Assembly: GCA_035629475.1 (NCBI GenBank)
Contig: DASPHS010000030.1
Location: 1 to 9,699 of the forward strand
Length of the DNA stretch: 9,699 nucleotides
Reading direction: 5' to 3'
Source: JARIHD01 sp035629475
Lineage (GTDB): Bacteria; Patescibacteriota; Saccharimonadia; Saccharimonadales; UBA4665
The position numbers were made by a program, and so were the translations under genes. Shown here one piece after another: positions 1-5,509 of the stretch (position 1 is its first letter; each line of letters begins with the position of its first letter). The notes under the pieces are model-generated. The model saw only the letters and a list, made by a program, of their open reading frames with translations, searched no databases and had not been told where the DNA came from.

Positions 1-78
1 GGCTTCCCCAGCTATGATATGTTCCAGAATTTCGAAGAACGTGGCCTGCTGTTCAAAAAAGAAGTCAACCTACTCTAA
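1..78 (+). CDS. 3' end of an unidentified gene (last 25 codons)
   Basis: Frame 1 is open from the left edge and ends at a TAA at 76-78. The visible tail contains the segments GFPSYDMFQNFEERG and LLFKKEVNLL, a mix of aromatic and charged residues typical of a folded soluble protein rather than random sequence. I do not recognise the family from 25 residues. It converges on the leftward gene ending at 96, with only 17 bases between the stops and no hairpin terminator between them. That this is a real gene rests on its end position, the clean frame and the lack of a competing gene on the other strand. Confidence 0.55.
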   Translation, partial: GFPSYDMFQNFEERGLLFKKEVNLL

Positions 79-95
79 TCATTGCAGGTAGGTCA

Positions 96-1001
96 CTAGT
101 CGCGAGTATAAGGCACAGAGCCCTGTGGCCTGCTGTACATATGCTGCTGCGCGTTTTCCCGGTAAGCAGCTTTCAGCTCTTTACCCTTGTAGACGTTTGA
201 TTGCAAGTAGGGATAAAACGGCTCACCGTCCAGCAGCACGACGCGGTCTGACTCCACGCGCTCAATGTCCAGGCCACTGGCGGCATGCTGGAAAAATACC
301 TCAGCGGCATCTGGTTCGGCCTCAATGGTTGCGCGCAAGGTATTTGCTGATTCCGTCGGCATGAAGAACGTAGAGAGTACGTAAAAACTTGGGCGGTTCT
401 GATACGACCTGTAGCGGGAATCGTAGAGGTAACTCACCATGCTCTCCATGGGGGCAGCTTCGGGGCTTTGTGCATTGCGCACCGGCGTGAACACCATGTG
501 GTGGGCTGATTTTGTGTCGTCGCGCATGTTAGTTAACAGCGTATGCAGCACAAATTGGTCTTTCACCTCATCTTGGCGGTCGCCATATACACCATATTCA
601 TTCGCCCATGTACGAGGCACTTCCAGAGGTGCAAGGTTGTTATTGGTTTGCATGACGGCGCCCGGGAACTTACCGGCCACTCCCCGTTCGGTAATACTAT
701 CCACTATCCGGCGGACACGAGTTTCCAGATTTTCGACGTTTGCTTCTGCTGGTACGGAGACAGTGGCCTCCTGCTGAGATGCCGCCGCAGGCGAATACGC
801 CGCATAGGATGACTCGGTAGGGTTTTCAACCAGTGGCTCGCCATTAACGTCCACCGCGATAAGTCGGCCGCCGACGCTCTTCATACGCCGCAAACCAGGG
901 TCAGGGACAGTTACCTCAGCCATAGGGGCCGCAACAGGTGCTGCCTCAATCGGTTCTTCCACTTGTACGGGTTGGCCATTTTCAAAACGAATGCGGTACA
1001 T
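96..1001 (-). CDS. Unknown 301-aa protein, downstream member of a tandem paralogous pair
   Basis: I do not recognise this family. The protein starts MYRIRFENGQPV and is clearly homologous to its upstream neighbour (1021-1929). Shared blocks are the N-terminal MYR.R.ENGQPV, then RMK..GG.LIAV...GEPLV (about residues 39-58), RVRRIVDSIT.RG..GKFP (about 95-113), NRP...V..TF.MP..SANTLR (about 202-223), DAAE.FFQ.AA.GL (231-244) and SDRV...DG (251-259). Residues 20-90 are rich in Ala, Pro, Glu and Ser and look disordered; the rest looks globular. There is no signal peptide or membrane helix. The ATG is supported by a GAGG Shine-Dalgarno sequence nine bases upstream and by alignment with the paralogue's start. 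The gap from the upstream gene is 19 bases, so the two probably share a transcript. The gene ends at TAG. The existence of the gene is secure; its function is unknown. Confidence 0.85.
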   Translation of the reverse strand: MYRIRFENGQPVQVEEPIEAAPVAAPMAEVTVPDPGLRRMKSVGGRLIAVDVNGEPLVENPTESSYAAYSPAAASQQEATVSVPAEANVENLETRVRRIVDSITERGVAGKFPGAVMQTNNNLAPLEVPRTWANEYGVYGDRQDEVKDQFVLHTLLTNMRDDTKSAHHMVFTPVRNAQSPEAAPMESMVSYLYDSRYRSYQNRPSFYVLSTFFMPTESANTLRATIEAEPDAAEVFFQHAASGLDIERVESDRVVLLDGEPFYPYLQSNVYKGKELKAAYRENAQQHMYSRPQGSVPYTRD

Positions 1002-1020
1002 AAGTAGTTACCTCAGCAGC

Positions 1021-1929
1021 CTAACGCCCAGGGGCTACGGCTACATTCCCGTAGGGCTGACTATACTGCAATTCTACCGGCTCAGTTTTCTGATAGTCAC
1101 GGCGTAGTTGAGCACCGTTAGCGTACACACGACTGTTAAGAGGGTGCTCGAACTTAATGCCATCAACCATAATTACCCGATCAGATTGCACCCTGCCAAC
1201 ACCACTGGCTTCGAGTCCATTTGCAGCTTGCTGGAAGAACATTTCAGCAGCGTCCGCATTATCAGAAACCATATCACGAAGCGTATTGGCCGATGTGGCA
1301 GGCATCACAAAGGTCGCTGATACATACCGCGCAGGACGGTTATGCCTGTCACGAAAGTCGGTTTCAAAAGCATAATTTACGACTGTCTGCTGTGCATCCT
1401 GGCCATGATGTTCACCATCTTCGTAGGGAGCCATGTAGAGGTAGTGCGGCGATTGGCCTTCTTTTCGACTCATGTCTGTGAATAAACTATGAAGACTACT
1501 CAAACGACTCTGCACGTCAGTATGATCACCGTATGCCGTATAGTCTGACCAAATGTTATGATCAACTACTAGGGCGTCCAGCGTGCTATTGGTATTCATG
1601 GATATACCCGAGGGGAACTTACCCCTTAAACCACGGCCGGTAATGGAATCAACTATTCTACGCACACGAGATTCCATATTTTCTGGTTTCGATTCTGACG
1701 GAGAGGGGGTCGTCGTAGCCAGAGGGCTTTCTTCCGCTGGGGATGATACCCCGACAAGGGGTTCACCGTCCGCAGTTACGGCTATAAGGCATCCACCAAT
1801 GTTCTTCATTCGCGGCCGAGCGGTAACGGGGGCAGCTTCTGCGGCCTGAATAGGTGCAGGTACAGCCTCGATAGGCTCATCGGCTGGGATAGCCACTGGC
1901 TGGCCATTTTCGTAACGGAAGCGATACAT
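1021..1929 (-). CDS. Unknown 302-aa protein, upstream member of a tandem paralogous pair
   Basis: Paralogue of the 96-1001 product with the same order of conserved blocks: MYRFRYENGQPV, RMKNIGGCLIAV with GEPLV, RVRRIVDSIT with GKFP (about 88-106), NRP with TF.MP..SANTLR (about 198-218), DAAE.FFQ.AA.GL (226-239), SDRV...DG (249-257). A Pro/Ala/Ser-rich low-complexity linker lies between about residues 20 and 85. An in-frame ATG at 1965 would add 12 residues (beginning MINAYVYA). I chose 1929 because the paralogue begins at the same MYR and because the predicted -10 (1942-1937) lies inside that extension, so the longer form could not be translated from this promoter. The -10 ends seven bases before the ATG, so the mRNA is probably leaderless. 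It is first in a two-gene operon. No known domain is recognised. Confidence 0.85.
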   Translation of the reverse strand: MYRFRYENGQPVAIPADEPIEAVPAPIQAAEAAPVTARPRMKNIGGCLIAVTADGEPLVGVSSPAEESPLATTTPSPSESKPENMESRVRRIVDSITGRGLRGKFPSGISMNTNSTLDALVVDHNIWSDYTAYGDHTDVQSRLSSLHSLFTDMSRKEGQSPHYLYMAPYEDGEHHGQDAQQTVVNYAFETDFRDRHNRPARYVSATFVMPATSANTLRDMVSDNADAAEMFFQQAANGLEASGVGRVQSDRVIMVDGIKFEHPLNSRVYANGAQLRRDYQKTEPVELQYSQPYGNVAVAPGR

Positions 1930-1936
1930 AAATATT

Positions 1937-1965
1937 ATTATAGCATAAACGTAAGCATTAATCAA
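1937..1965 (-). promoter_or_regulatory. Sigma70-type promoter of the paralogous pair, leaderless start
   Basis: On the minus strand, TTGATT (1965-1960) lies 17 bases before TATAAT (1942-1937), and the -10 is preceded by TGC, an extended -10. The hexamer ends seven bases before the ATG at 1929, so transcription should start at or next to the start codon and leave no room for a Shine-Dalgarno sequence. Confidence 0.75.
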
Positions 1966-2004
1966 TATTCATAAGCGCTACTAGAGGTCAGAACCAGAAA
2001 AGGG

Positions 2005-2010
2005 TATAAT
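2005..2010 (+). promoter_or_regulatory. -10 element of murL, leaderless start
   Basis: A perfect TATAAT ends eight bases before the murL ATG at 2019. No good -35 is visible around 1981-1988 and there is no TGn extension, so an activator could be involved. No Shine-Dalgarno sequence sits between the hexamer and the ATG, which implies a leaderless mRNA. The promoter is back to back with that of the paralogous pair within 89 bases. Confidence 0.6.
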
Positions 2011-2018
2011 AAGACCAT

Positions 2019-3317
2019 ATGGCAAAATATCAGCAATTTATTTTTGACTCCTACCACTTCGATGAACAGACCGGCGAATTGTCACTGCTGTATGCTATGG
2101 ATGACCAGCTGCACTTCACCGAAACCTTCAAATTTGACTTCCCTTTTGTAGCCTACGATGCGGACGTCCTGGACCGGGCGCTGCAAACCCTGTTTTTCAT
2201 AGCGGGCGTATCGTATTACAAGACATATGTCCCCTCCGAGATTGTCATTCGCAGCGGCGAGATGGATGAGCGCATGGCCAGCTTTTTCACCAAGACCTAC
2301 CAGCAAGGCCTGGGAGAGTTTTGGTACGTCAACCAGCTCGACCCCCGTACGCCTGTCATATTCCCTGGCACCTCCCCCGCCATAACACCAGTGCATCACA
2401 CCGGCCAAGGCCAGCTGGTAGCGGTTGGGGGCGGCAAAGACTCGCTGGTGAGCATTGAGCTCCTGCGCGGCCAAGGCAGCGACATCACAACCTGGAGCTT
2501 GGGCCATCGCCCACAGCTGACACCGCTTGTTGAAGCTATTGGTACGCAGCATGCCTGGGTGGAGCGCAACTGGGACCGTAAACTGCTGGAATTGAATGCC
2601 AAGGACGCCTACAACGGCCACATACCCATATCGGCCATCTTTGGAGCGGTCGGCGTAATTGTTGCCATCCTGACGGGTAAGCGCGACGTGGTTATGTCCA
2701 ATGAGCAATCCGCCAACGAGCCCACCCTACACTACCAGGGTCTGGCTATTAATCACCAGTACTCTAAATCAGAGGAGTTTGAGCGCGACTTCCAACAATA
2801 CCTGACCCGCACTTTTGACGACAGCGTCCGCTACTACTCATTCCTGCGGCCATTCAGTGAAGTACGCATCAGTGAACTGTTCAGCCAAATTGCCTTTGCG
2901 CGCTACCGTGACACCTTTAGCTCCTGCAACCGGGCCTTTATTCATACTAGCGACCGCATGTCATGGTGCGGTGAATGCCCCAAGTGCGCCTTTGTGTTCC
3001 TGGCATTGACGCCGTTTATCGCCCGTGAGGAGCTGGAAACTATCTGGAGCGGCAAGAATCTACTGGTCAGCCCTGAGATGGAGCCAATGTACCGCAGCCT
3101 GCTAGGCATCGAAGGTGACAAACCGCTGGACTGCGTGGGTGAAGTGAAGGAATGCCGGGCAGCGATGCGCCTGGCTGAACGCTACTATCCCGAGCTGGCC
3201 GGCACATATACCTTTGAGATTGTGCCCGCCGATTACACCTATGACAAGCTGGGCAGTCACGAAATGCCCCAAGATATTTACGAGAAGTTTGTAGCGGCCA
3301 CTGCCGAACTACACTAA
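2019..3317 (+). CDS. murL: UDP-MurNAc-L-Ala-L-Glu epimerase (MurL)
   Basis: MurL converts the terminal L-Glu of UDP-MurNAc-L-Ala-L-Glu to D-Glu in the cytoplasm in an ATP-dependent reaction. In Xanthomonas it acts with MurD2 and replaces the MurI/MurD route. The 432-residue length fits the family. Visible marks are a PP-loop-like ATP site GGGKDS (137-142; the usual form is SGGKDS), NGHIPISA (199-206), the family-like block SNEQSANEPT (227-236) and a cysteine cluster SWCGECPKC (315-323), with another Cys at 303. There is no signal peptide or membrane helix, as expected for a cytosolic enzyme. The start at 2019 follows a TATAAT by eight bases and no upstream in-frame start competes. The gene ends one base before the convergent folD stop. 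No murD2-like or murI-like gene is in the window. The alternative is another PP-loop adenylating enzyme, but the combined motifs favour MurL. Confidence 0.8.
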   Translation: MAKYQQFIFDSYHFDEQTGELSLLYAMDDQLHFTETFKFDFPFVAYDADVLDRALQTLFFIAGVSYYKTYVPSEIVIRSGEMDERMASFFTKTYQQGLGEFWYVNQLDPRTPVIFPGTSPAITPVHHTGQGQLVAVGGGKDSLVSIELLRGQGSDITTWSLGHRPQLTPLVEAIGTQHAWVERNWDRKLLELNAKDAYNGHIPISAIFGAVGVIVAILTGKRDVVMSNEQSANEPTLHYQGLAINHQYSKSEEFERDFQQYLTRTFDDSVRYYSFLRPFSEVRISELFSQIAFARYRDTFSSCNRAFIHTSDRMSWCGECPKCAFVFLALTPFIAREELETIWSGKNLLVSPEMEPMYRSLLGIEGDKPLDCVGEVKECRAAMRLAERYYPELAGTYTFEIVPADYTYDKLGSHEMPQDIYEKFVAATAELH

Positions 3318-3318
3318 G

Positions 3319-4134
3319 TTAGTCGAGGAGGCCAGCTTTGCGCTGGGAGGCGCGGATAACATTCTCGAACAGTGCGCAGACGGTGAGCGGCCCTACACCA
3401 CCTTTGGGTGGGGTGATAGTAATGTCATCGCGGTCGTATACTTCCGGCGCGACGTCGCCAACGGTCTTGCCCTCTTCGCCAGCAACACCAGCGTCCACCA
3501 CAACGGCTTTTTCTTTGAGCATATTGGAGTACAGAATAGCCGGGCTGCCGGTAGCAGTGATAATAATATCGGCTTCAATAGTCATCGCTTTCAGGTCTTC
3601 GGTTTCACGGTCAGCGACAGAAACATCGACGTTTGATGCCCGCAGGGTACGCTCCAGTGGAGCACCCACGAGTTTGCCACGACCTACCAGCAGCACTTTT
3701 TTACCCTGCAAATCGATGTTGTAGCCAGAAAGCAGCCACATAATGGCCAGTGGTGTTGCAGGCTCATAGAGTGCGTTAGCGCCCAGGCCATCGACATCCT
3801 TTTCGGGGGCAACCAGATTGACGATGGCTTCGGTTTCTTCGGGACGCTCCAGCGGCAGTTGCACAATGATGCCTTGGACACTTTCGTCTTCGTTCAGCTG
3901 CTTGATGGTGGCAGCGGCATCGTCTTGTTTGATGCGGTGGACTTCGACATCTATCATAATGTCGTCGCCGTAGGCCTGCTTCATGCGCATATAGACGTTG
4001 ATAACCGGATGATCGACGGTAACAACAATAGCAAGCTTGGGTGTTACTTCCCAAGCTTGCCGTAAAGCTCGCACCTGACGTATCTGGCGCTCTTTGATGT
4101 AGTCGGCGAGTTCTTTACCGTTAAGTAGCTTCAT
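3319..4134 (-). CDS. folD: Bifunctional methylene-THF dehydrogenase/cyclohydrolase (FolD)
   Basis: FolD oxidises 5,10-methylene-THF with NAD(P)+ and hydrolyses the methenyl product to 10-formyl-THF, feeding purine synthesis and Met-tRNA formylation. The 271-residue protein shows the family order: catalytic Y48...K52 in VYMRMK, GIIVQLPL (88-95), KDVDG (112-116), nucleotide-binding GRGKLVGAP (151-159), VVDAGV (212-217) and the C-terminal GGVGPLT (245-251). It is slightly shorter than the usual 280-300 residues. The common CTPxG block reads ATPLA (126-130), and the common GRS before the Rossmann loop is GRG, both small departures. An extended -10 ends eight bases before the ATG, so it can be transcribed alone without a leader. 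It also lies 42 bases downstream of the 4177-4659 gene on the same strand. The identity is secure. Confidence 0.95.
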   Translation of the reverse strand: MKLLNGKELADYIKERQIRQVRALRQAWEVTPKLAIVVTVDHPVINVYMRMKQAYGDDIMIDVEVHRIKQDDAAATIKQLNEDESVQGIIVQLPLERPEETEAIVNLVAPEKDVDGLGANALYEPATPLAIMWLLSGYNIDLQGKKVLLVGRGKLVGAPLERTLRASNVDVSVADRETEDLKAMTIEADIIITATGSPAILYSNMLKEKAVVVDAGVAGEEGKTVGDVAPEVYDRDDITITPPKGGVGPLTVCALFENVIRASQRKAGLLD

Positions 4135-4142
4135 AAGAAGTT

Positions 4143-4151
4143 ATTGTACCA
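4143..4151 (-). promoter_or_regulatory. Extended -10 promoter of folD, leaderless start
   Basis: On the minus strand, TGG (4151-4149) is followed directly by TACAAT (4148-4143), which ends eight bases before the folD ATG at 4134. No convincing -35 is seen at the expected spacing, which is common for extended -10 promoters. There is no Shine-Dalgarno sequence in the remaining interval. Confidence 0.6.
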
Positions 4152-4176
4152 GATAAGCCCGCCGACTGCCTGTTTA

Positions 4177-4659
4177 TTAGGCTACTGGTGTAATGGGGCC
4201 GGATGGAGCAGCGCCATCGCCCTTACCCTCCAAAGCAGCAGGCCCCTTGTACTCATCGCTACCGAAAGCCAGGATGGCGTAAGGAATAATCGGGAATAGG
4301 ACAAACAGGACGGTAAAGCCCGCACCATGACCGAATGACTTGGAGAAATCGTGCATGGCAATGATAGCAAAGACCAGACCAACAAATGGAATAAGCATCA
4401 GGAGAATCCACCACCATGGGCGGCCGACCATCTGCAGCATTTTGACACTACTGTAAATGGGCACAAACGCAGACCAGGTAGGTTCGACCTTAGCCTTCAC
4501 AAAAATACGCATCATCAGGTAGCTGAAGAATACGTAGGCCAGCACATAAAAGACGGCCATCACGGGTGTTATGGTAAAGCCCGCTTCAGCACCGGTAGTA
4601 GTGGTGTCGAGGGAGTACGTTGTATAATCCTGGGCGAATGTTTGGAGAGCGCTTAGCAT
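4177..4659 (-). CDS. Small membrane protein, DUF5684-like
   Basis: A 160-residue integral membrane protein with three predicted helices at about residues 31-52, 82-104 and 113-134. The loop between helices 1 and 2 contains the stretch VEPTWSAFVPIYSSVKMLQMVGRPWWW, which resembles the DUF5684 family (sometimes found joined to signal peptidases). The N-terminal 30 residues are Thr-rich without charged residues other than Asp and Glu. The tail after residue 138 is Gly/Pro/Ala-rich and probably disordered. The biochemical role is unknown; no catalytic residues stand out. The ATG at 4659 has an AAGG Shine-Dalgarno sequence about eight bases upstream, and a promoter 26 bases upstream (4686-4714). 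folD follows on the same strand but has its own promoter. The gene is secure; the family call is from recalled motif resemblance. Confidence 0.8.
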   Translation of the reverse strand: MLSALQTFAQDYTTYSLDTTTTGAEAGFTITPVMAVFYVLAYVFFSYLMMRIFVKAKVEPTWSAFVPIYSSVKMLQMVGRPWWWILLMLIPFVGLVFAIIAMHDFSKSFGHGAGFTVLFVLFPIIPYAILAFGSDEYKGPAALEGKGDGAAPSGPITPVA

Positions 4660-4685
4660 AGGAACCTTTCGTTTAGCTTAAGCTT

Positions 4686-4714
4686 ATTATCATTGATTGC
4701 CTAGGGTACAGCAA
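4686..4714 (-). promoter_or_regulatory. Promoter of the DUF5684-like gene
   Basis: On the minus strand, TTGCTG (4714-4709) and GATAAT (4691-4686) are separated by 17 bases. Transcription would start around 4679, giving a leader of about 20 bases that holds the GAAAGG Shine-Dalgarno sequence before the ATG at 4659. Confidence 0.55.
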
Positions 4715-4765
4715 TAACATTATTCCTTAACAACGGTAAGCGTAGACAGCTGCAGCAATTGGGTA

Positions 4766-4794
4766 TTGCAAAAACAGGGGTCATGTGCTATATT
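4766..4794 (+). promoter_or_regulatory. Extended -10 promoter upstream of the tRNA region
   Basis: TTGCAA (4766-4771) and TATATT (4789-4794) are 17 bases apart, and TGC sits directly before the -10. The predicted start is about 4801-4802, at the first base of a perfect palindrome. A transcript would run through the tRNA fragment at 4848 and the tRNA-Lys at 4967, and stop at the terminator 5059-5089. It is the best promoter visible for the tRNA. Confidence 0.6.
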
Positions 4795-4800
4795 ATCTTG

Positions 4801-4816
4801 GTTAACGTACGTTAAC
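4801..4816. promoter_or_regulatory. 16-base perfect palindrome at a predicted transcription start
   Basis: GTTAACGTACGTTAAC is its own reverse complement over all 16 bases, with no spacer. It lies immediately downstream of the -10 at 4789-4794, covering about +1 to +16, where a bound dimeric regulator would block initiation or escape. Its size and symmetry suit a dimeric repressor, but no regulator gene is in the window. A chance palindrome or a hairpin at the RNA 5' end are alternatives. Confidence 0.5.
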
Positions 4817-4847
4817 AGTTCTTTCTTTTTATAGCTATACCACCGAC

Positions 4848-4866
4848 GGGCCAGTAGCTCAGCTGG
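4848..4866 (+). pseudogene. 5' fragment of a broken tRNA gene
   Basis: These 19 bases match the first 19 bases of the intact tRNA-Lys at 4967-4985 with one difference (GGGC versus GGGT). They cover the 5' acceptor strand, the linker and the first part of the D-arm. After that the similarity stops: no D-arm closure, anticodon arm, T-arm or 3' acceptor strand follows. What follows instead is a GCAGC-AAA-GCTGC hairpin (4868-4880) and A-rich sequence. The 3' part seems to have been deleted or replaced. Within the fragment GCCAG (4850-4854) can pair with CTGGC (4863-4867). Confidence 0.65.
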
Positions 4867-4966
4867 CGCAGCAAAGCTGCAAAAGTAAAAATGAGCGGCA
4901 CACTCTAACCATGAGCACCCACAGAGCCCTGACGTATATATAGCCTATCAACTCCACTTATATTGT

Positions 4967-5043
4967 GGGTCAGTAGCTCAGCTGGTTAGAGCGTCTGCCT
5001 CTTAAGCAGAATGTCGAGGGTTCGAGTCCCTCCTGACCCTCCA
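4967..5043 (+). tRNA. tRNA-Lys(CTT)
   Basis: A complete cloverleaf can be drawn. The acceptor stem pairs GGGTCAG (4967-4973) with CTGACCC (5033-5039). The D-stem is GCTC/GAGC. The anticodon stem pairs TCTGC (4994-4998) with GCAGA (5006-5010) around the loop CTCTTAA, putting the anticodon CTT at 5001-5003. The variable loop is 5011-5015. The T-stem GAGGG/CCCTC encloses TTCGAGT. The CCA end is encoded at 5041-5043. The base before CCA is T (5040), whereas lysine tRNAs usually carry a purine there. An intrinsic terminator begins 16 bases downstream. Confidence 0.96.
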
Positions 5044-5058
5044 AGCATAAGCATTATG

Positions 5059-5089
5059 AAAGCTTCGCGTTTGCGGAGCTTTTTGTTTT
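5059..5089 (+). terminator. Intrinsic terminator after tRNA-Lys
   Basis: A ten-base-pair stem (5059-5068 with 5073-5082, one G-T pair) closes a GTTT loop and is followed by TT-G-TTTT. It ends the tRNA transcript and directly abuts the -10 of the next gene, so the cupin gene is insulated from tRNA transcription. Confidence 0.85.
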
Positions 5090-5097
5090 GCTACAAT
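5089..5097 (+). promoter_or_regulatory. Extended -10 promoter of the cupin gene, leaderless start
   Basis: TGC (5089-5091) directly precedes TACAAT (5092-5097), which ends six bases before the ATG at 5104. The expected -35 position falls within the terminator stem and has no good match. No Shine-Dalgarno sequence fits between the -10 and the ATG. Confidence 0.65.
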
Positions 5098-5103
5098 ACA
5101 ACC

Positions 5104-5421
5104 ATGCATAAAGTCGTCAGAGCTTCCGAAGGTACTATCCGCCAAATCGCGGAAAGCAAAACCGCCAACAATCTTATTACAAAAGAAATTAGCCCTAATA
5201 TGTCCCTGGCAACTACCGAGGCGACAGATTACTACGAGAAAGAAACATGTGAATATGACCGTATTTATTATGTGCTTGAGGGTGAATTGCGTATTAGCAG
5301 TGATGGCACGGAATCTACACTGCGAATGGGTGACGCTTGCTTTATTACTAAAGGCACCATTTACGAAATGCATGGCACCTTCAAAGCCCTGACCGTAAAC
5401 CAGCCAGCATTTGGTTCCTGA
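5104..5421 (+). CDS. Small single-domain cupin protein
   Basis: A 105-residue protein with a single cupin barrel pattern: YYVLEGELRI (55-64), GDACFITKGTIYEM (76-89) and the final beta strand FKALTVNQPAF. Cupins are small beta barrels that often bind a metal through two His and a Glu in the first motif. Here that region (about 45-62, EKETCEYDRIYYVLEG) has no histidines, so metal binding in the usual way is unlikely and a ligand-binding or structural role is more probable. I chose the ATG at 5104 rather than the in-frame ATG at 5011. The upstream extension overlaps the tRNA and terminator, and the -10 at 5092-5097 lies within it. The gene ends at TGA, the only TGA stop in the window, and is followed by a strong terminator. 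The substrate is unknown. Confidence 0.8.
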   Translation: MHKVVRASEGTIRQIAESKTANNLITKEISPNMSLATTEATDYYEKETCEYDRIYYVLEGELRISSDGTESTLRMGDACFITKGTIYEMHGTFKALTVNQPAFGS

Positions 5422-5424
5422 TTT

Positions 5425-5445
5425 TAGTAGAGAGTGCGTCTACTA
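5425..5445. other. Short hairpin in the cupin 3' UTR
   Basis: TAGTAGA (5425-5431) pairs perfectly with TCTACTA (5439-5445) around a seven-base loop, just after the cupin stop. No T-run follows, so it is not a terminator by itself; it could protect the 3' end or be incidental. Confidence 0.35.
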
Positions 5446-5454
5446 TGGCCCTCC

Positions 5455-5496
5455 AAAGAAAATACCTCAGATACACGTCTGAGGTATTTTCTTTTT
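5455..5496. terminator. Bidirectional intrinsic terminator between convergent genes
   Basis: A perfect 17-bp stem (5455-5471 with 5478-5494) encloses a six-base loop TACACG. The right arm ends in a T-rich run and the left arm begins with an A-rich run, so the same hairpin can end the cupin transcript rightward and the 6277-5510 transcript leftward. Confidence 0.92.
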
Positions 5497-5509
5497 CGGC
5501 ATACGCACC

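Larger units (their letters stand above)
4660..5103. other. 444-base non-coding region with divergent promoters and tRNA
   Basis: No convincing protein gene lies here. It holds the leftward DUF5684-like promoter, a rightward promoter with a palindrome at its start, the tRNA fragment, tRNA-Lys, its terminator and the cupin -10, each listed separately. In 4881-4966 I see nothing firm beyond a TATATA run at 4935-4942 that could be a second, weak tRNA promoter. Confidence 0.7.

Noticed and set aside
113..124. 12-base match CACAGAGCCCTG shared with 4919-4930
   Set aside because: One short match between a coding end and a non-coding region, with no flanking similarity; best explained by chance.
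1930..1965. Longer start (ATG at 1965) for the 1021-1929 gene
   Set aside because: The paralogue begins at the equivalent of 1929 and the predicted -35 and -10 lie inside the extension.
2082..2708. 208-residue open frame antisense to murL
   Set aside because: It lies entirely within the well-supported murL coding region, has no ribosome binding site or promoter I can see, and its translation has no recognisable motif.
4868..4880. GCAGC-AAA-GCTGC hairpin as a terminator
   Set aside because: On neither strand is it followed by a T-run, so it does not fit an intrinsic terminator.
5011..5103. Upstream in-frame start for the cupin gene at 5011
   Set aside because: The extension would be translated from inside the tRNA-Lys gene and through its terminator, and it precedes the cupin -10.
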